NCBI GenBank assembly: GCA_945861855.1
Contig: CAMAWG010000003.1
Coordinates: 1 to 64,000, forward strand
DNA length: 64,000 bases
Source of the DNA: Rhodoplanes serenus
GTDB taxonomy: Bacteria > Pseudomonadota > Alphaproteobacteria > Rhizobiales > Xanthobacteraceae
Direction: 5' to 3'
A model generated the notes under the pieces. The model had not been told where the DNA came from. It made no database searches and worked only from the letters and a program-made list of their open reading frames with translations. The position numbers and the translations under genes are program-made. Below, piece by piece: positions 10,476 through 20,510 of this stretch (position 1 is its first letter; every line of letters starts with the position of its first letter).

Positions 10476-12311
10476 ATGCCCGTCCGCCAGCTTTCCGAAA
10501 CCACGGTCAACCGCATCGCCGCGGGCGAGGTGGTGGAGCGCCCGGCGAGCGTGGTCAAGGAACTGGTCGAGAACGCGCTCGACGCAGGCGCCACGCGGAT
10601 CGAGATCGCGACCGACGGCGGCGGACGGCGGCTCATTCGCGTCGCCGACGACGGGACGGGAATGACCCGTGCCGACCTCGACCTCGCGGTCGAGCGCCAC
10701 GCCACCTCCAAGCTCGACGGCGACGACCTGTTGCAGATCGACACGCTGGGCTTCCGCGGCGAAGCGCTGCCGTCGATCGGCTCGGTGGCGCGGCTCACCA
10801 TCGCCACCCGTCATGCGGGCGAACCGAACGGCGAAAATTCACATGGATGGGCGATCACGGTCGATGGCGGCGCCAAGTCGGATATCAAACCCGCCGCGCT
10901 GTCCGAAGGCACCCGCGTCGAGGTCAAGGATCTGTTCTACGCCACCCCGGCACGCTTGAAATTCCTCAAGAGCGACCGCAGCGAGGCGGAAGCCGTGCGC
11001 GAGGTGGTGCGGCGGCTGGCGATGAGTCGTCCCGACGTGGCCTTCACGCTGGCCAGCGACGAGCGTCAGCCTGTGACCTGGCCCGCGGCGCTGCCGGGCG
11101 CGGCCGGACGTCTGGCCCGGCTCGCCGACATTCTCGGCGCGGAATTCCGCTTGAACGCGGTCGAGGTTAGCGCCTCGCGCGACGGCACCGTGGTCGAGGG
11201 CTACGCCGGGCTGCCGACGCACAGCCGCGCCAATTCGCTCGGCCAGTATCTGTTCGTCAACGGCCGCCCGGTCCGCGACAAGCTCCTGATCGGCGTCATC
11301 CGCGGCGCCTATGCCGACTACCTGCCGCGCGACCGGCATCCCGTGGTGGCGCTGTTCGTGACGCTGCCGCCGCGCGAAGTGGACGTCAACGTGCACCCGG
11401 CCAAGACCGAGGTGCGGTTTCGCGACAATGCCCTCGTGCGCGCGCTGCTGATGCACGCGCTGAAGGAGGGGCTTGCCCGCGACGCCCAGCGCGCCGCCAC
11501 CAACGGCGGCACCGCGACCATCGCGGCGTTCCGCCCGGCCGCCCTGCCCCGGCGCGGCAATTTCGACTGGCGGCGCTCGCCGTCGCGGCCGCTTGCCCCG
11601 CGAGGCGCAGTCGCGGCATGGACGGCGCCCGGCACCGGATTCGGGGAGGCGGCCCAGGCTGTGTTCGATGTCGGTGGCGCTGCCGCCACCGCCCGCGTCG
11701 AATTGGCCGAGCCCGCGCCCGACCTGCTCGACCGGCCGCTCGGCGCCGCCCGCGCCCAGGTGCATGACACCTACATCGTGGCGCAGACGCGCGACGGTCT
11801 GGTCATCGTCGACCAGCACGCGGCCCACGAGCGGCTCGTTTACGAGCGCATGAAGTCCGCGCTCGGCAAGAGCGGCGTCGCCCGCCAGATCCTGCTGATC
11901 CCCGAGATCGTCGAACTCGACGCGGCCGACGTCGAGCGGCTGCTCTCGCGCGTGGACGAATTGAGCCGCTTCGGCCTCGCCCTCGAGCCGTTCGGCCCCG
12001 GCGCCGTCGCCGTCCGCGAGACGCCCTCCATGCTGGGGGAGATCGACGCAGCCGCGCTCACCCGCGACCTCGCCGAGCATCTCGCCGAATGGGACGAGGC
12101 TTTGCCGCTGGAACGCCGCCTGATGCACGTCTCCGCCACCATGGCCTGCTACGGCTCGGTGCGGGCCGGACGGAGGCTCAAGCCCGAGGAGATGAATGCG
12201 CTCCTTCGCGAGATGGAGGCGACGCCCAACTCCGGCCAGTGCAATCACGGCCGGCCCACCTATGTCGAACTGAAGCTCACCGACATCGAGCGGCTTTTTG
12301 GCCGGCGCTAA
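10476..12311 (+). CDS. mutL: DNA mismatch repair protein MutL
   Basis: [42 protein letters not shown] motifs. Confidence 0.96.
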   Translation: MPVRQLSETTVNRIAAGEVVERPASVVKELVENALDAGATRIEIATDGGGRRLIRVADDGTGMTRADLDLAVERHATSKLDGDDLLQIDTLGFRGEALPSIGSVARLTIATRHAGEPNGENSHGWAITVDGGAKSDIKPAALSEGTRVEVKDLFYATPARLKFLKSDRSEAEAVREVVRRLAMSRPDVAFTLASDERQPVTWPAALPGAAGRLARLADILGAEFRLNAVEVSASRDGTVVEGYAGLPTHSRANSLGQYLFVNGRPVRDKLLIGVIRGAYADYLPRDRHPVVALFVTLPPREVDVNVHPAKTEVRFRDNALVRALLMHALKEGLARDAQRAATNGGTATIAAFRPAALPRRGNFDWRRSPSRPLAPRGAVAAWTAPGTGFGEAAQAVFDVGGAAATARVELAEPAPDLLDRPLGAARAQVHDTYIVAQTRDGLVIVDQHAAHERLVYERMKSALGKSGVARQILLIPEIVELDAADVERLLSRVDELSRFGLALEPFGPGAVAVRETPSMLGEIDAAALTRDLAEHLAEWDEALPLERRLMHVSATMACYGSVRAGRRLKPEEMNALLREMEATPNSGQCNHGRPTYVELKLTDIERLFGRR

Positions 12312-12355
12312 CGGCGCGGGCCATGTTAAAGTGAGGCTTTCCGCCGGAGGCCGTC

Positions 12356-13333
12356 ATGTCCCGTATCTCCCTTGCCCTCGCCTGCTTCGCGCTCTCGTCG
12401 CTGCCCGCACCTTCATCCGCGCAGGACTATCCCAACCGGCCGATGACCATGGTGGTGCCGTTCGCCGCCGGCGGTGCGGTCGATGTGCTGGGCCGCACGC
12501 TTGCCGCGCGCGCCGCAGAGATCCTCGGCCAGCAGATCGTGATCGAGAACGTCGGCGGCGCCGGCGGCATGAACGGCGCCAATCGCATCGCCAAGGCCGC
12601 GCCCGACGGCTACCAGTTCGTGCTCGGCAGCGTCGGCACCCACGCGCAGAACCAGTGGCTCTACAAGCGTCCCGCCTATGACGCGTTGAAGGACTTCGAG
12701 CCGGTTATCCTGGTCGGAGAGACGCCGCTGCTGCTGGTGATCCGCAAGGATTTTCCGGGCAACAACCTGCAAGAGTTCATCGCCCACGGCAAAGCCCATC
12801 CCGGCGAACTCAAGTTCGGCTCGGCCGGCGTCGGTTCGGCAATCCACATAGGCTGCGTGCTGTTCAACGCCGCAGCCGGCATCAACGCAACGCACATTCC
12901 CTATCGCGGCGGCGCGCCGGCCATGCAGGATATCATCGCCGGGCGCATCGACTACGGCTGCAATATCATCACCAGCGCCTATCCGCAGGTGCGCGACCAG
13001 TTGGTGAAGGCGCCGGCGCTTCTGGCCTCCAAACGCGCGGCGCTCCTGCCCAACCTGCCCACCGCACAGGAGCAGGGCATGGCCGGTTTCGACGCCGGGA
13101 GCTGGAACGTCATTTTCATGCCCAAAGGCACGCCGGAGCCGATCGTCCGCAAGCTCAACGCGGCGATGAGCGAGGCCATGGAATCGCCGGACACCGCAAA
13201 GCGGCTCATCGCCATCGGGATCGATATTCCGCCCAAGGACCGCCGAAGCCCGGCCTACGCGGCAGGCTTCGTCGAGCGGGAGATCAGGAAATACGAAGCG
13301 CCGATCAAGGCCAGCGGACTGGCGATTGAATAG
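12356..13333 (+). CDS. Bug-family tripartite tricarboxylate transporter substrate-binding protein
   Basis: signal peptide; YPNRPMTMVVPFAAGGAVDVLGR; VIENVGGAGG. Confidence 0.92.
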   Translation: MSRISLALACFALSSLPAPSSAQDYPNRPMTMVVPFAAGGAVDVLGRTLAARAAEILGQQIVIENVGGAGGMNGANRIAKAAPDGYQFVLGSVGTHAQNQWLYKRPAYDALKDFEPVILVGETPLLLVIRKDFPGNNLQEFIAHGKAHPGELKFGSAGVGSAIHIGCVLFNAAAGINATHIPYRGGAPAMQDIIAGRIDYGCNIITSAYPQVRDQLVKAPALLASKRAALLPNLPTAQEQGMAGFDAGSWNVIFMPKGTPEPIVRKLNAAMSEAMESPDTAKRLIAIGIDIPPKDRRSPAYAAGFVEREIRKYEAPIKASGLAIE

Positions 13334-13412
13334 GCGACATTCCGGCGCGACATAGCGCGCTTGACCTGCGGCGCCGCGGCGGCAAGTCTCCACTGCCAGG
13401 GAGAAACCGACC

Positions 13413-14393
13413 ATGCACAAGACCATCCTCTCGATCGCCGCCGCAGTCGCGTTCGCCGCGCTCACCAGCCCGGCAGTCGCCCAGGAATGGCCCAACCGTC
13501 CGGTCACGGTGGTCGTGCCCTTTGCCGCGGGCGGGCCGGTCGACACGGTCTCGCGCATCATCGCGGCGCGCCTGAGCGAAATCCTCGGCCAGCAGATGGT
13601 GATCGAGAATGTCGGCGGGGCCGGCGGCCTGACTGGCACCGTCCGCGTCGCCAAGGCCGCGCCTGACGGCTACACCGTGCTGCTCTCCGGCACCGCCGTG
13701 CTCTCGCAGAACCCGACCTTCCGCAAACAGCCGCCCTACGACCCGCTCGCCGACTTCGTGCATGTGGCGCTGTTCGCGGATTCGGCGCGAGTGCTGATCG
13801 CGCGCAAGGACTTTCCGCCGAACAATTTCAAGGAGTTCATGGCCTACGTGAAGGCGAACCAGGGCACCCTGCAATACGGCTCGGCGGGCGCGGGCTCCGG
13901 CTCGCACACCTGCGCCATCCTGCTCGACGGCGCGATGGGCGCCAAGGTCACCCACGTGCCTTACCGCGGCGCCGGCCCCGCCATGCAAGACCTGGTCGGC
14001 GGTCGCATCGACTACATGGCCGAGCAGATTTCAACCGCCACGCCGCAGATCAAGGCCGGCACGGTCAAGGCCTATGCGACATTCGGCCTCGACCGCGGCC
14101 CCGGACTTGAGAGCATCCCGACCGCGGAGGAACTCGGCGTCAAGGGCCTCGACTGCGGTGCCTGGAGTTCGTTCTCGTTCCCCAAGGGCACGCCGGAGGC
14201 GATCGTGCAGCGCCTGGCAAAGGCGTCGAGCGACGCCATCGACACGCCGGCGCTGATCGAGCGGTTCAAGCAGATCGGCGTCGTGGTCACCGCGAAGGAC
14301 CGCCGCTCGCCGGAATATCTGACGAAGTTCGTCAAATCCGAGATCGAGCGCTGGGTGGCGCCGATCAAGGCGAGTGGCGTCTCCCTCGATTGA
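13413..14393 (+). CDS. Bug-family substrate-binding protein
   Basis: WPNRPVTVVVPFAAGGPVDTVSR; tandem paralog. Confidence 0.92.
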   Translation: MHKTILSIAAAVAFAALTSPAVAQEWPNRPVTVVVPFAAGGPVDTVSRIIAARLSEILGQQMVIENVGGAGGLTGTVRVAKAAPDGYTVLLSGTAVLSQNPTFRKQPPYDPLADFVHVALFADSARVLIARKDFPPNNFKEFMAYVKANQGTLQYGSAGAGSGSHTCAILLDGAMGAKVTHVPYRGAGPAMQDLVGGRIDYMAEQISTATPQIKAGTVKAYATFGLDRGPGLESIPTAEELGVKGLDCGAWSSFSFPKGTPEAIVQRLAKASSDAIDTPALIERFKQIGVVVTAKDRRSPEYLTKFVKSEIERWVAPIKASGVSLD

Positions 14394-14412
14394 GCAGCAA
14401 TTCCTGAAACGC

Positions 14413-15408
14413 ATGATGGAGCAATCGATGACGATGACGAGAATGGCGCTCGCCGCCGGTGCGGCTCTGGTGGCTTTGACCGCGACGGCGCCCGCGCAGG
14501 ATTGGCCGACGCGGACCATCACGCTCGTCATCCCGTTCGCGGCCGGCGGCGGAATTGACGCCAGCGCCCGCTTGCAGGCGCTGGTGCTGGGCGAAATCCT
14601 GGGACAGACGATCGTGGTCGAGAATGTCGGCGCGGCGGCAGGAACCATCGGCAGCGGGCGCGTCGCCAAGGCCGCGCCCGATGGCTACACGTTCATGGTC
14701 GGAAACTCCGGGACCCACGTCTACAGCCAATCGCTCTACAAGAAGAAACCATACGACTCGGCCGAGGATTTCGAGCCGGTCGGGATGGTGACGGATTCAC
14801 CCCGCCTCCTCGTCGCCCGCAAGGGCCTGCCGGTGAACAACCTGCAAGAGCTGATCGCTTACATGAAGGCGAACCAGGCGACGATGCAGTACTCATCGGC
14901 CGGCGTCGGTTCCGGCACGCATTTGCCCTGCGCGCTGCTGAACCACACCTTGGGCGTCAACGTCACCAACGTACCTTACCGCGGCGAGGGTCCGGCGTTG
15001 CAGGACGTGATCGGCGACCGCATCGACTACATGTGCACCACCATCCAAAGCGGAGCGGTGCAGGCGAAGCAGGGGACGGTGAAGGGCATCGCCGTGATGG
15101 CGCCGCGCCGTGCCGCGATCGTCCCGAACATCGCCACCACCGGCGAGCAAGGGCTCAAGGACGTCGAAGCCACGGTGTGGAACGGGTTCTTCTTCCCGAA
15201 GGGCACGCCCAAGCCGATCGTCGACAAGATGCACAAGGCGATCGAGACCATGATCGCCCGGCCCGACGTCCGGCAAAAGCTGGAGGCGCTCGGCCTGGAA
15301 ATCCTGCCGCCGGAGCAGCGCACGCCGGCCTATCTCGCGAAATTCCTCAAGGCTGACGTCGAGCGCTGGGGCAAGGTCATCAAGGCTGCCGGCATCAGTG
15401 TGGATTGA
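14413..15408 (+). CDS. Bug-family substrate-binding protein
   Basis: WPTRTITLVIPFAAGGGIDASAR; tandem paralog; start could also be 14428 (GGAG upstream). Confidence 0.9.
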   Translation: MMEQSMTMTRMALAAGAALVALTATAPAQDWPTRTITLVIPFAAGGGIDASARLQALVLGEILGQTIVVENVGAAAGTIGSGRVAKAAPDGYTFMVGNSGTHVYSQSLYKKKPYDSAEDFEPVGMVTDSPRLLVARKGLPVNNLQELIAYMKANQATMQYSSAGVGSGTHLPCALLNHTLGVNVTNVPYRGEGPALQDVIGDRIDYMCTTIQSGAVQAKQGTVKGIAVMAPRRAAIVPNIATTGEQGLKDVEATVWNGFFFPKGTPKPIVDKMHKAIETMIARPDVRQKLEALGLEILPPEQRTPAYLAKFLKADVERWGKVIKAAGISVD

Positions 15409-15454
15409 GCTTGCTTCCCTCTTCCGCTTTGGCGGGGAGAGGGAACGCGGCGCC

Positions 15455-16009
15455 TCATGACGCACGCAAGAATATCAACCGCGTGTCGCCGTAGTCGCGC
15501 CGCTCGATCTCCTCGAACCCGGCCGGCGGCGCGAACACCGCATCCGCCGCCTCCTCGACCACGATCAGCGCGTCGGGCGCGAGCCAGCCGCCGTCGCGGG
15601 CCGAGATGAGCGCCCGCTCCGCCAGGCCCTTGCCATAGGGCGGATCGAGTAACACCAGCGAAAACGACTCCATCGGATGCGCCGGACCGAGCCTCGTCGC
15701 GTCGCGGCGATAGACCTTGGTCGCGCCGCCGGCGCCCAGCGCATCGACGTTGCCGCGCAGGAGCGCGCGCGCCTCGGCGCCGTCATCGACAAACAGCACG
15801 AAACCCGCCCCGCGCGACAGCGCCTCGAGGCCGAGCGCGCCGGTGCCGGCGAACAGGTCGAGCACGCGGGCGCCCTCGGCCGGATCGCCGTAGGAATGGG
15901 TCAGGATGTTGAACAGCGCCTCGCGCAGCCGGTCGGCGGTCGGGCGGATCGCCTGCGACTTCGGCGCCGACAGCGTACGCCCGCGAAACCGGCCGCCGAC
16001 GATGCGCAT
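15455..16009 (-). CDS. rsmD: 16S rRNA (guanine(966)-N(2))-methyltransferase
   Basis: [37 protein letters not shown]. Confidence 0.93.
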   Translation of the reverse strand: MRIVGGRFRGRTLSAPKSQAIRPTADRLREALFNILTHSYGDPAEGARVLDLFAGTGALGLEALSRGAGFVLFVDDGAEARALLRGNVDALGAGGATKVYRRDATRLGPAHPMESFSLVLLDPPYGKGLAERALISARDGGWLAPDALIVVEEAADAVFAPPAGFEEIERRDYGDTRLIFLRAS

Positions 16010-17211
16010 CAGCGATCCCGCCGGCCTTTATGGGGGCGACCGCCGCCGCTCCGTGGCAGTGGTCTGTCTCCGCGGCGCGGCGGCTTCCGTTCGCCATCAC
16101 CCTGCGGCGGACGGTGTGGCCCGCCCTTCCCAGACCGGCCCTGGCGGGCCGGCGCATTTTCGTTCCGGACTCGGCGCGGCCCGGCATCGGCGGAAAAGCG
16201 GCTCGCCTTGCCCGGGCTTCGGTCCGGCGCACCACGGCGGTGGCCGCCCTTAGTGGCTCGCGGCGCTTGGGGAGGCCGCGCCACGGCGCGCGCCTCCAGT
16301 TGGCGGGGCGCCGCCCTCACGACGGGTGCCTCCCGCTCCAACAGCGGCCCGGAGAAATCCGCGCCGGCGACGGCGGCGATGCGTTCGCCGATCTGCTCAC
16401 GCAGCGCCCGGGTCTTGACCTCCTCCACCGCACCGTCCGGGAGATCGCCGAGCTGGAACGGCCCGTAGGAAACGCGGATCAGCCGGTTCACCGCGAGGCC
16501 AAGATGCCCGAGCACGTTGCGGATCTCGCGGTTCTTGCCCTCTCGCATGGCAAAGGTCAGCCAGACGTTGGAGCCCTGCTCGCGGTCCAGCACCGCCTCG
16601 ATCGCGCCGTAGCGGATGCCGTCGACCTCGATGCCGTCGCGCAGCCCGTCGAGCTGCGCCTGGGTGATCTTGCCGTGCGCGCGCACCCGATACCGCCGCA
16701 GCCAGCCGGTCGCGGGCAGCTCCAGCGCGCGGGCGAGCCCGCCGTCATTGGTGAGCAGCAGCAGGCCCTCGGTGTTGAGATCGAGCCGGCCGATGCTCAC
16801 CACCCGCGGCATGTCCTTCGGCAATGCGCCGAAGATGGTGGGCCGGCCGTGGGTGTCGGCAAAGGTGGTGACGAGGCCGCGCGGCTTGTGGAACAGGAAC
16901 AGCCGCGTGCGCTCCTTCTGCGGCAGCGGCTTGCCGTCCACCGCGATCTTGTCCGCCGCCGTGACGTTAAGCGCCGGCGACCGGATCACCGAGCCATTGA
17001 CCGATACCCGGCCCGCCTCGATCCAGGCCTCGGCCTCGCGCCGCGAGGCAAGCCCCGCCCGCGCCATCACCTTGGCGATGCGCTCGGCCTCCTTTGGAGG
17101 CGGCAGGGGTAAGTCCACCTCCGGCTTCGGTAGCACGGTCTTGAGCCGCTTGCCGCGGAACGGACGGCCGCGATGATGGCCGGGGCCGCTCTTTTGGTTG
17201 TTATCGTTCAT
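16009..17211 (-). CDS. rRNA pseudouridine synthase (RluB/RsuA family) with long basic C-terminal tail
   Basis: S4 domain, [17 protein letters not shown] motif. Confidence 0.92.
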   Translation of the reverse strand: MNDNNQKSGPGHHRGRPFRGKRLKTVLPKPEVDLPLPPPKEAERIAKVMARAGLASRREAEAWIEAGRVSVNGSVIRSPALNVTAADKIAVDGKPLPQKERTRLFLFHKPRGLVTTFADTHGRPTIFGALPKDMPRVVSIGRLDLNTEGLLLLTNDGGLARALELPATGWLRRYRVRAHGKITQAQLDGLRDGIEVDGIRYGAIEAVLDREQGSNVWLTFAMREGKNREIRNVLGHLGLAVNRLIRVSYGPFQLGDLPDGAVEEVKTRALREQIGERIAAVAGADFSGPLLEREAPVVRAAPRQLEARAVARPPQAPRATKGGHRRGAPDRSPGKASRFSADAGPRRVRNENAPARQGRSGKGGPHRPPQGDGERKPPRRGDRPLPRSGGGRPHKGRRDR

Positions 17212-17220
17212 CGTTAGAGC

Positions 17221-17313
17221 TCGTCATGCCCGGCTTTATGCCGGGCATCCACGCCCTTATACAAGCAAAGCAGATAAAAGCGTGGATGGCCGGGACAAGC
17301 CCGGCCATGACGG
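17221..17313. repeat. paired inverted REP (REPIN-like) element
   Basis: CGTCATGCCCGGCTTTATGCCGGGCATCCACGC (17222-17254) and its near-perfect inverted copy GCGTGGATGGCCGGGACAAGCCCGGCCATGACG (17280-17312); each copy is itself a hairpin. Confidence 0.85.
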
Positions 17314-17322
17314 AGAACCACC

Positions 17323-17763
17323 TTGCCGTCCTTCATGGAACTGGCGCTGGACGAGGCGCGCAAGGCGCAAGGCTCGGATGAGGTGCCGATCGGCTGCGTG
17401 ATCGTGCGCGATGGCGTAGCGATCGCGGCGGCGGGCAACCGCACGCTGAGGGATCGCGATCCGACCGCGCATGCCGAGATCGTTGCGATCCGCGCCGCCT
17501 GCCAAGAACTTGGCTCGGAGCGCCTCACCGGATGCGACCTGTATGTGACGCTCGAACCCTGCGCCATGTGCGCGGCGGCGATCTCGTTCGCGCGCATCCG
17601 CAGGCTCTATTACTCCGCGCCCGACCCCAAGGGCGGCGCCGTGGACAGCGGCGTGCGCTTCTTTGCGTCGCCAACCTGCCATCACCGGCCGGAAGTCTAT
17701 GGCGGTATCGGCGAAGCCCAATCCGCCACGCTGCTGCGAGAATTCTTCGAGGCCAGGCGTTAA
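17323..17763 (+). CDS. tadA: tRNA adenosine(34) deaminase / nucleoside deaminase
   Basis: HAEIVAIRAA, PCAMCAAAI zinc-binding motifs. Confidence 0.92.
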   Translation: MPSFMELALDEARKAQGSDEVPIGCVIVRDGVAIAAAGNRTLRDRDPTAHAEIVAIRAACQELGSERLTGCDLYVTLEPCAMCAAAISFARIRRLYYSAPDPKGGAVDSGVRFFASPTCHHRPEVYGGIGEAQSATLLREFFEARR

Positions 17764-17766
17764 GCG

Positions 17767-18666
17767 TCACGCCTCGACGGGCTTCTGGCTGTCCTCGTCG
17801 CAGCCGTTGCGGAACCCGTGCTGCGTGAAGGTCACGGCGACATTGTTGGGCGTGGCACCCGCGACCTCGATGCGGTGGCAGAACTCGAAATAATGCGGCT
17901 TGGTGTCCTCGAAAATGTCCTCGTAGGTCGCACGCCCCCAGATGTAGATCTGCAGGCGCTCCTCGATCGCGCCCTGGATGTCGCGCATGGGGATGAGCAC
18001 GGTGCCCAGCTCCGCCTTGCCGCTTGGCCCAAGAAACAGCCGCTCCGGCGCCCGGACATAGGCGTAGGGAAAGTCGACCGGCAGTTCGCCGTGCGACGCC
18101 TTCCAGTTGGTGCCGATGCGGAGGTTACGGGTCGGCGTGCTGCCCGCATTCGCCCAGATCGGGCTGATCCTGACGTTATCGCCGGCCGCGCTCCAGCCGA
18201 GCGAGCCGAGATAGACGAAGGCACGCTGCCCGGCGGTGATGTTGCGCTCAGCGAGCGACGCCGACCGCCGCATCGCCCGCAGCCCGAGCCCCAGATAGAA
18301 CGCCTGCAGCATGAAGGCGATCGCCAGGAAGGCCCCGATCGCGACCAGCAGCGCGGCAAACATCAGGAACTGATCGCTCAACGCCGCCCGTTCGTCGCGC
18401 TCCCTCCGCTCGGCGTCGAACTGGGCCTCGGTCTTGGGGGACGGCACGACCCTGACCGCGAGCGGCGGATCGACGATCTGGACCGGAACCGGCCCCTGGG
18501 CTGCGGGCGGCTGGGCGTCCGCGGGAGCGACCTGCGGCGCGTCGGGCGGCGCTTGAACTTGCCCCTGTCCCTGGGTGACCGGAGGCTGGCGGGTCTGCGC
18601 ACCCGAATCTCCGGCAGCCAGCAGCGCCAGAGCCATTCCAAGGCACGCGCAAAAAACCCGCAACAT
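17767..18666 (-). CDS. hypothetical membrane protein with signal peptide and Pro/Gln-rich segment
   Basis: signal peptide plus TM segment; ATG at 18666 preferred over 18696. Confidence 0.7.
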   Translation of the reverse strand: MLRVFCACLGMALALLAAGDSGAQTRQPPVTQGQGQVQAPPDAPQVAPADAQPPAAQGPVPVQIVDPPLAVRVVPSPKTEAQFDAERRERDERAALSDQFLMFAALLVAIGAFLAIAFMLQAFYLGLGLRAMRRSASLAERNITAGQRAFVYLGSLGWSAAGDNVRISPIWANAGSTPTRNLRIGTNWKASHGELPVDFPYAYVRAPERLFLGPSGKAELGTVLIPMRDIQGAIEERLQIYIWGRATYEDIFEDTKPHYFEFCHRIEVAGATPNNVAVTFTQHGFRNGCDEDSQKPVEA

Positions 18667-18717
18667 GTTACAAACGCCCCGCACCGCCCCCCTCATGCGA
18701 ACCGTGCCGGCCCCGTA

Positions 18718-19409
18718 ATGTCAAGCAGTGTGGTTGATGCTCGGAGCGATTCCAGCCTGCGGCTCTACCTGAGCCCGGCCGAATTCATCGACAGCGATCA
18801 CGAGCGCATCCGCGCCAAGGCCGGACAGACCGTCGGATCGGTGCCCGATCCCGTCGAACGGGCGAGCCTGCTCTATCGCGCCGTGCGCGACGGGATCCGC
18901 TACGACCCCTACGTCGACTACACCGACCCGGAGACCTACCGCGCCTCGAGCGTGCTGGCGAAGGGCCACGGCTATTGCGTCGGCAAGGCGTCGCTCTATG
19001 TCGCGCTCTGCCGCGCCAACGGGATTCCGGCGCGGATCGGTCTCGCCGACGTGAAGAACCATCTCGCCACGCCGCGGCTGCTCGAAGCCGTCGGCACCGA
19101 CGTGTTCGCCTATCACGGCTACGTCGAGATCATGCCGGGGCGCGAGTGGGTCAAGGCGACGCCGACGTTCAACGCCAGCCTGTGCGAGCGGCTCGGCGTG
19201 CCTCCGCTGGAGTTCACCGGCGAGAGCGACGCGCTATTGCAGCCGTTCGACGCCCAGGGCCGCGAGTTCATGTCCTACATCGCCCAGCACGGCACGTTCT
19301 TCGACGTGCCGGCGAAGTTTCTGATCGGCGAGATGGTCGGCTCTATCCGAAGCTCTGCCGGCCGGGCGGCCTGCGCGGCGACATGGAAGCGGAAGGCACG
19401 AAGGGCTGA
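18718..19409 (+). CDS. transglutaminase-like domain protein, probable frameshift near 19345-19352
   Basis: [34 protein letters not shown]; second frame provides LYPKLCRPGGLRGDMEAEGTKG* end. Confidence 0.75.
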
Positions 19410-19431
19410 GCGACAACCGCAGGGTTGTGCG

Positions 19432-19608
19432 TCAGGCTTTCCGGTCGACGATATGGCCGGTGCCGGGATTGGGCGGCGGGCGGTCCGTTTGGTCCGCCGG
19501 CGCCCGATCGCTGTCGGCCTCATCGCTCCGGGCGGGCGGTGAATTCGCGCCCTGCCAGGCGGTCCCCCTGCGGGGCAAGATCCGCTGGACTCCGATGCTG
19601 GATGTCAT
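19432..19608 (-). CDS. short conserved-looking hypothetical protein (58 aa)
   Basis: MTSSIGVQRILPRRGTAWQGANSPPARSDEADSDRAPADQTDRPPPNPGTGHIVDRKA; fills a gap with no other gene. Confidence 0.4.
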   Translation of the reverse strand: MTSSIGVQRILPRRGTAWQGANSPPARSDEADSDRAPADQTDRPPPNPGTGHIVDRKA

Positions 19609-19685
19609 GCGGCAATCTAGGCCGCGATTTGCAAACGCCCTTTGCCAGGACAAAGCGCAATTCGATTCAAATGCCGCACAACGAA

Positions 19686-20510
19686 CTACGCGCCGAGAAG
19701 TTTCTCCAGCCGCTCCCTGACCTCGGCCTTGACCGGATCGGCGGCGCGCAGGATCGCGCTCGCCTGCAGGAAGCCGAGCGCGCGGAACGAGCCGACCTTG
19801 GGCTGCACCAGCAGATCGGGCGCGTCGTGGCGGAGCTTCTCGCTGATGATCGAGTTCGTCATCACCAGCACCGTCGCGTAGAGGCACTCCAGGGCGTTCG
19901 GCACTTCGCGCCGGCCGGCGGAGATCGGCCCCGAGATGTCGACCGCGACGATGACATCGGCAAGCCCGCGCAGATGCTCGAACGGCAGCGGATTGGTGGC
20001 GCCGCCGTCGACCAGTATCTGACCGTCGACCTCGACCGGGCGCATGATGGTCGGCAGCGAGATCGAGGCGGCGAGCGAGCGCCGCAAGGGGCCTTCCGAG
20101 AACACCACCTCGCACCGGCGATAGAGATCGGAGGCGATCACGGTCAGCGGCATCGACAGGCCGGAAAAATCCTCCGGCAGGCTGTCCGGCAGGAACTGCT
20201 CGCACAGAAGCTCGGCGTCGAGCCGCGTGGCGTCGCCCAAGCCTCCGCCGAACAGGTGCCGCAGCTTTCCGGCGCGAGAGCGCATCATGCGGCGCATCAC
20301 GTCGGTGCGGTTGTGTGCGATGTGGATGGCGTAGCGCCGCATCTCACGGCCGGACATGCCGGCGGCATAGCCCGCGCCGATGATTGCGCCGATCGAAGTG
20401 CCGGCGATGGCGACGGGCCTCACGCCCATCTCGTCGAGCGCCTCGGCCACGACGATATGCGCAAGCCCGCGCGCCCCGCCGCCGCCGAGCGCAAGCGCCA
20501 CCGTCTTCAT
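19686..20510 (-). CDS. patatin-like phospholipase family protein
   Basis: GGGGARGLAH, GTSIGA nucleophile elbow, VDGGATNPLP; ATG at 20510. Confidence 0.92.
   Translation of the reverse strand: MKTVALALGGGGARGLAHIVVAEALDEMGVRPVAIAGTSIGAIIGAGYAAGMSGREMRRYAIHIAHNRTDVMRRMMRSRAGKLRHLFGGGLGDATRLDAELLCEQFLPDSLPEDFSGLSMPLTVIASDLYRRCEVVFSEGPLRRSLAASISLPTIMRPVEVDGQILVDGGATNPLPFEHLRGLADVIVAVDISGPISAGRREVPNALECLYATVLVMTNSIISEKLRHDAPDLLVQPKVGSFRALGFLQASAILRAADPVKAEVRERLEKLLGA

Noticed and set aside
19480-19510. Inverted repeat GGCGGTCC-GTTT-GGTCCGCC
   Set aside because: Short and imperfect, within a small possible ORF; expected by chance in GC-rich DNA and not clearly a terminator.
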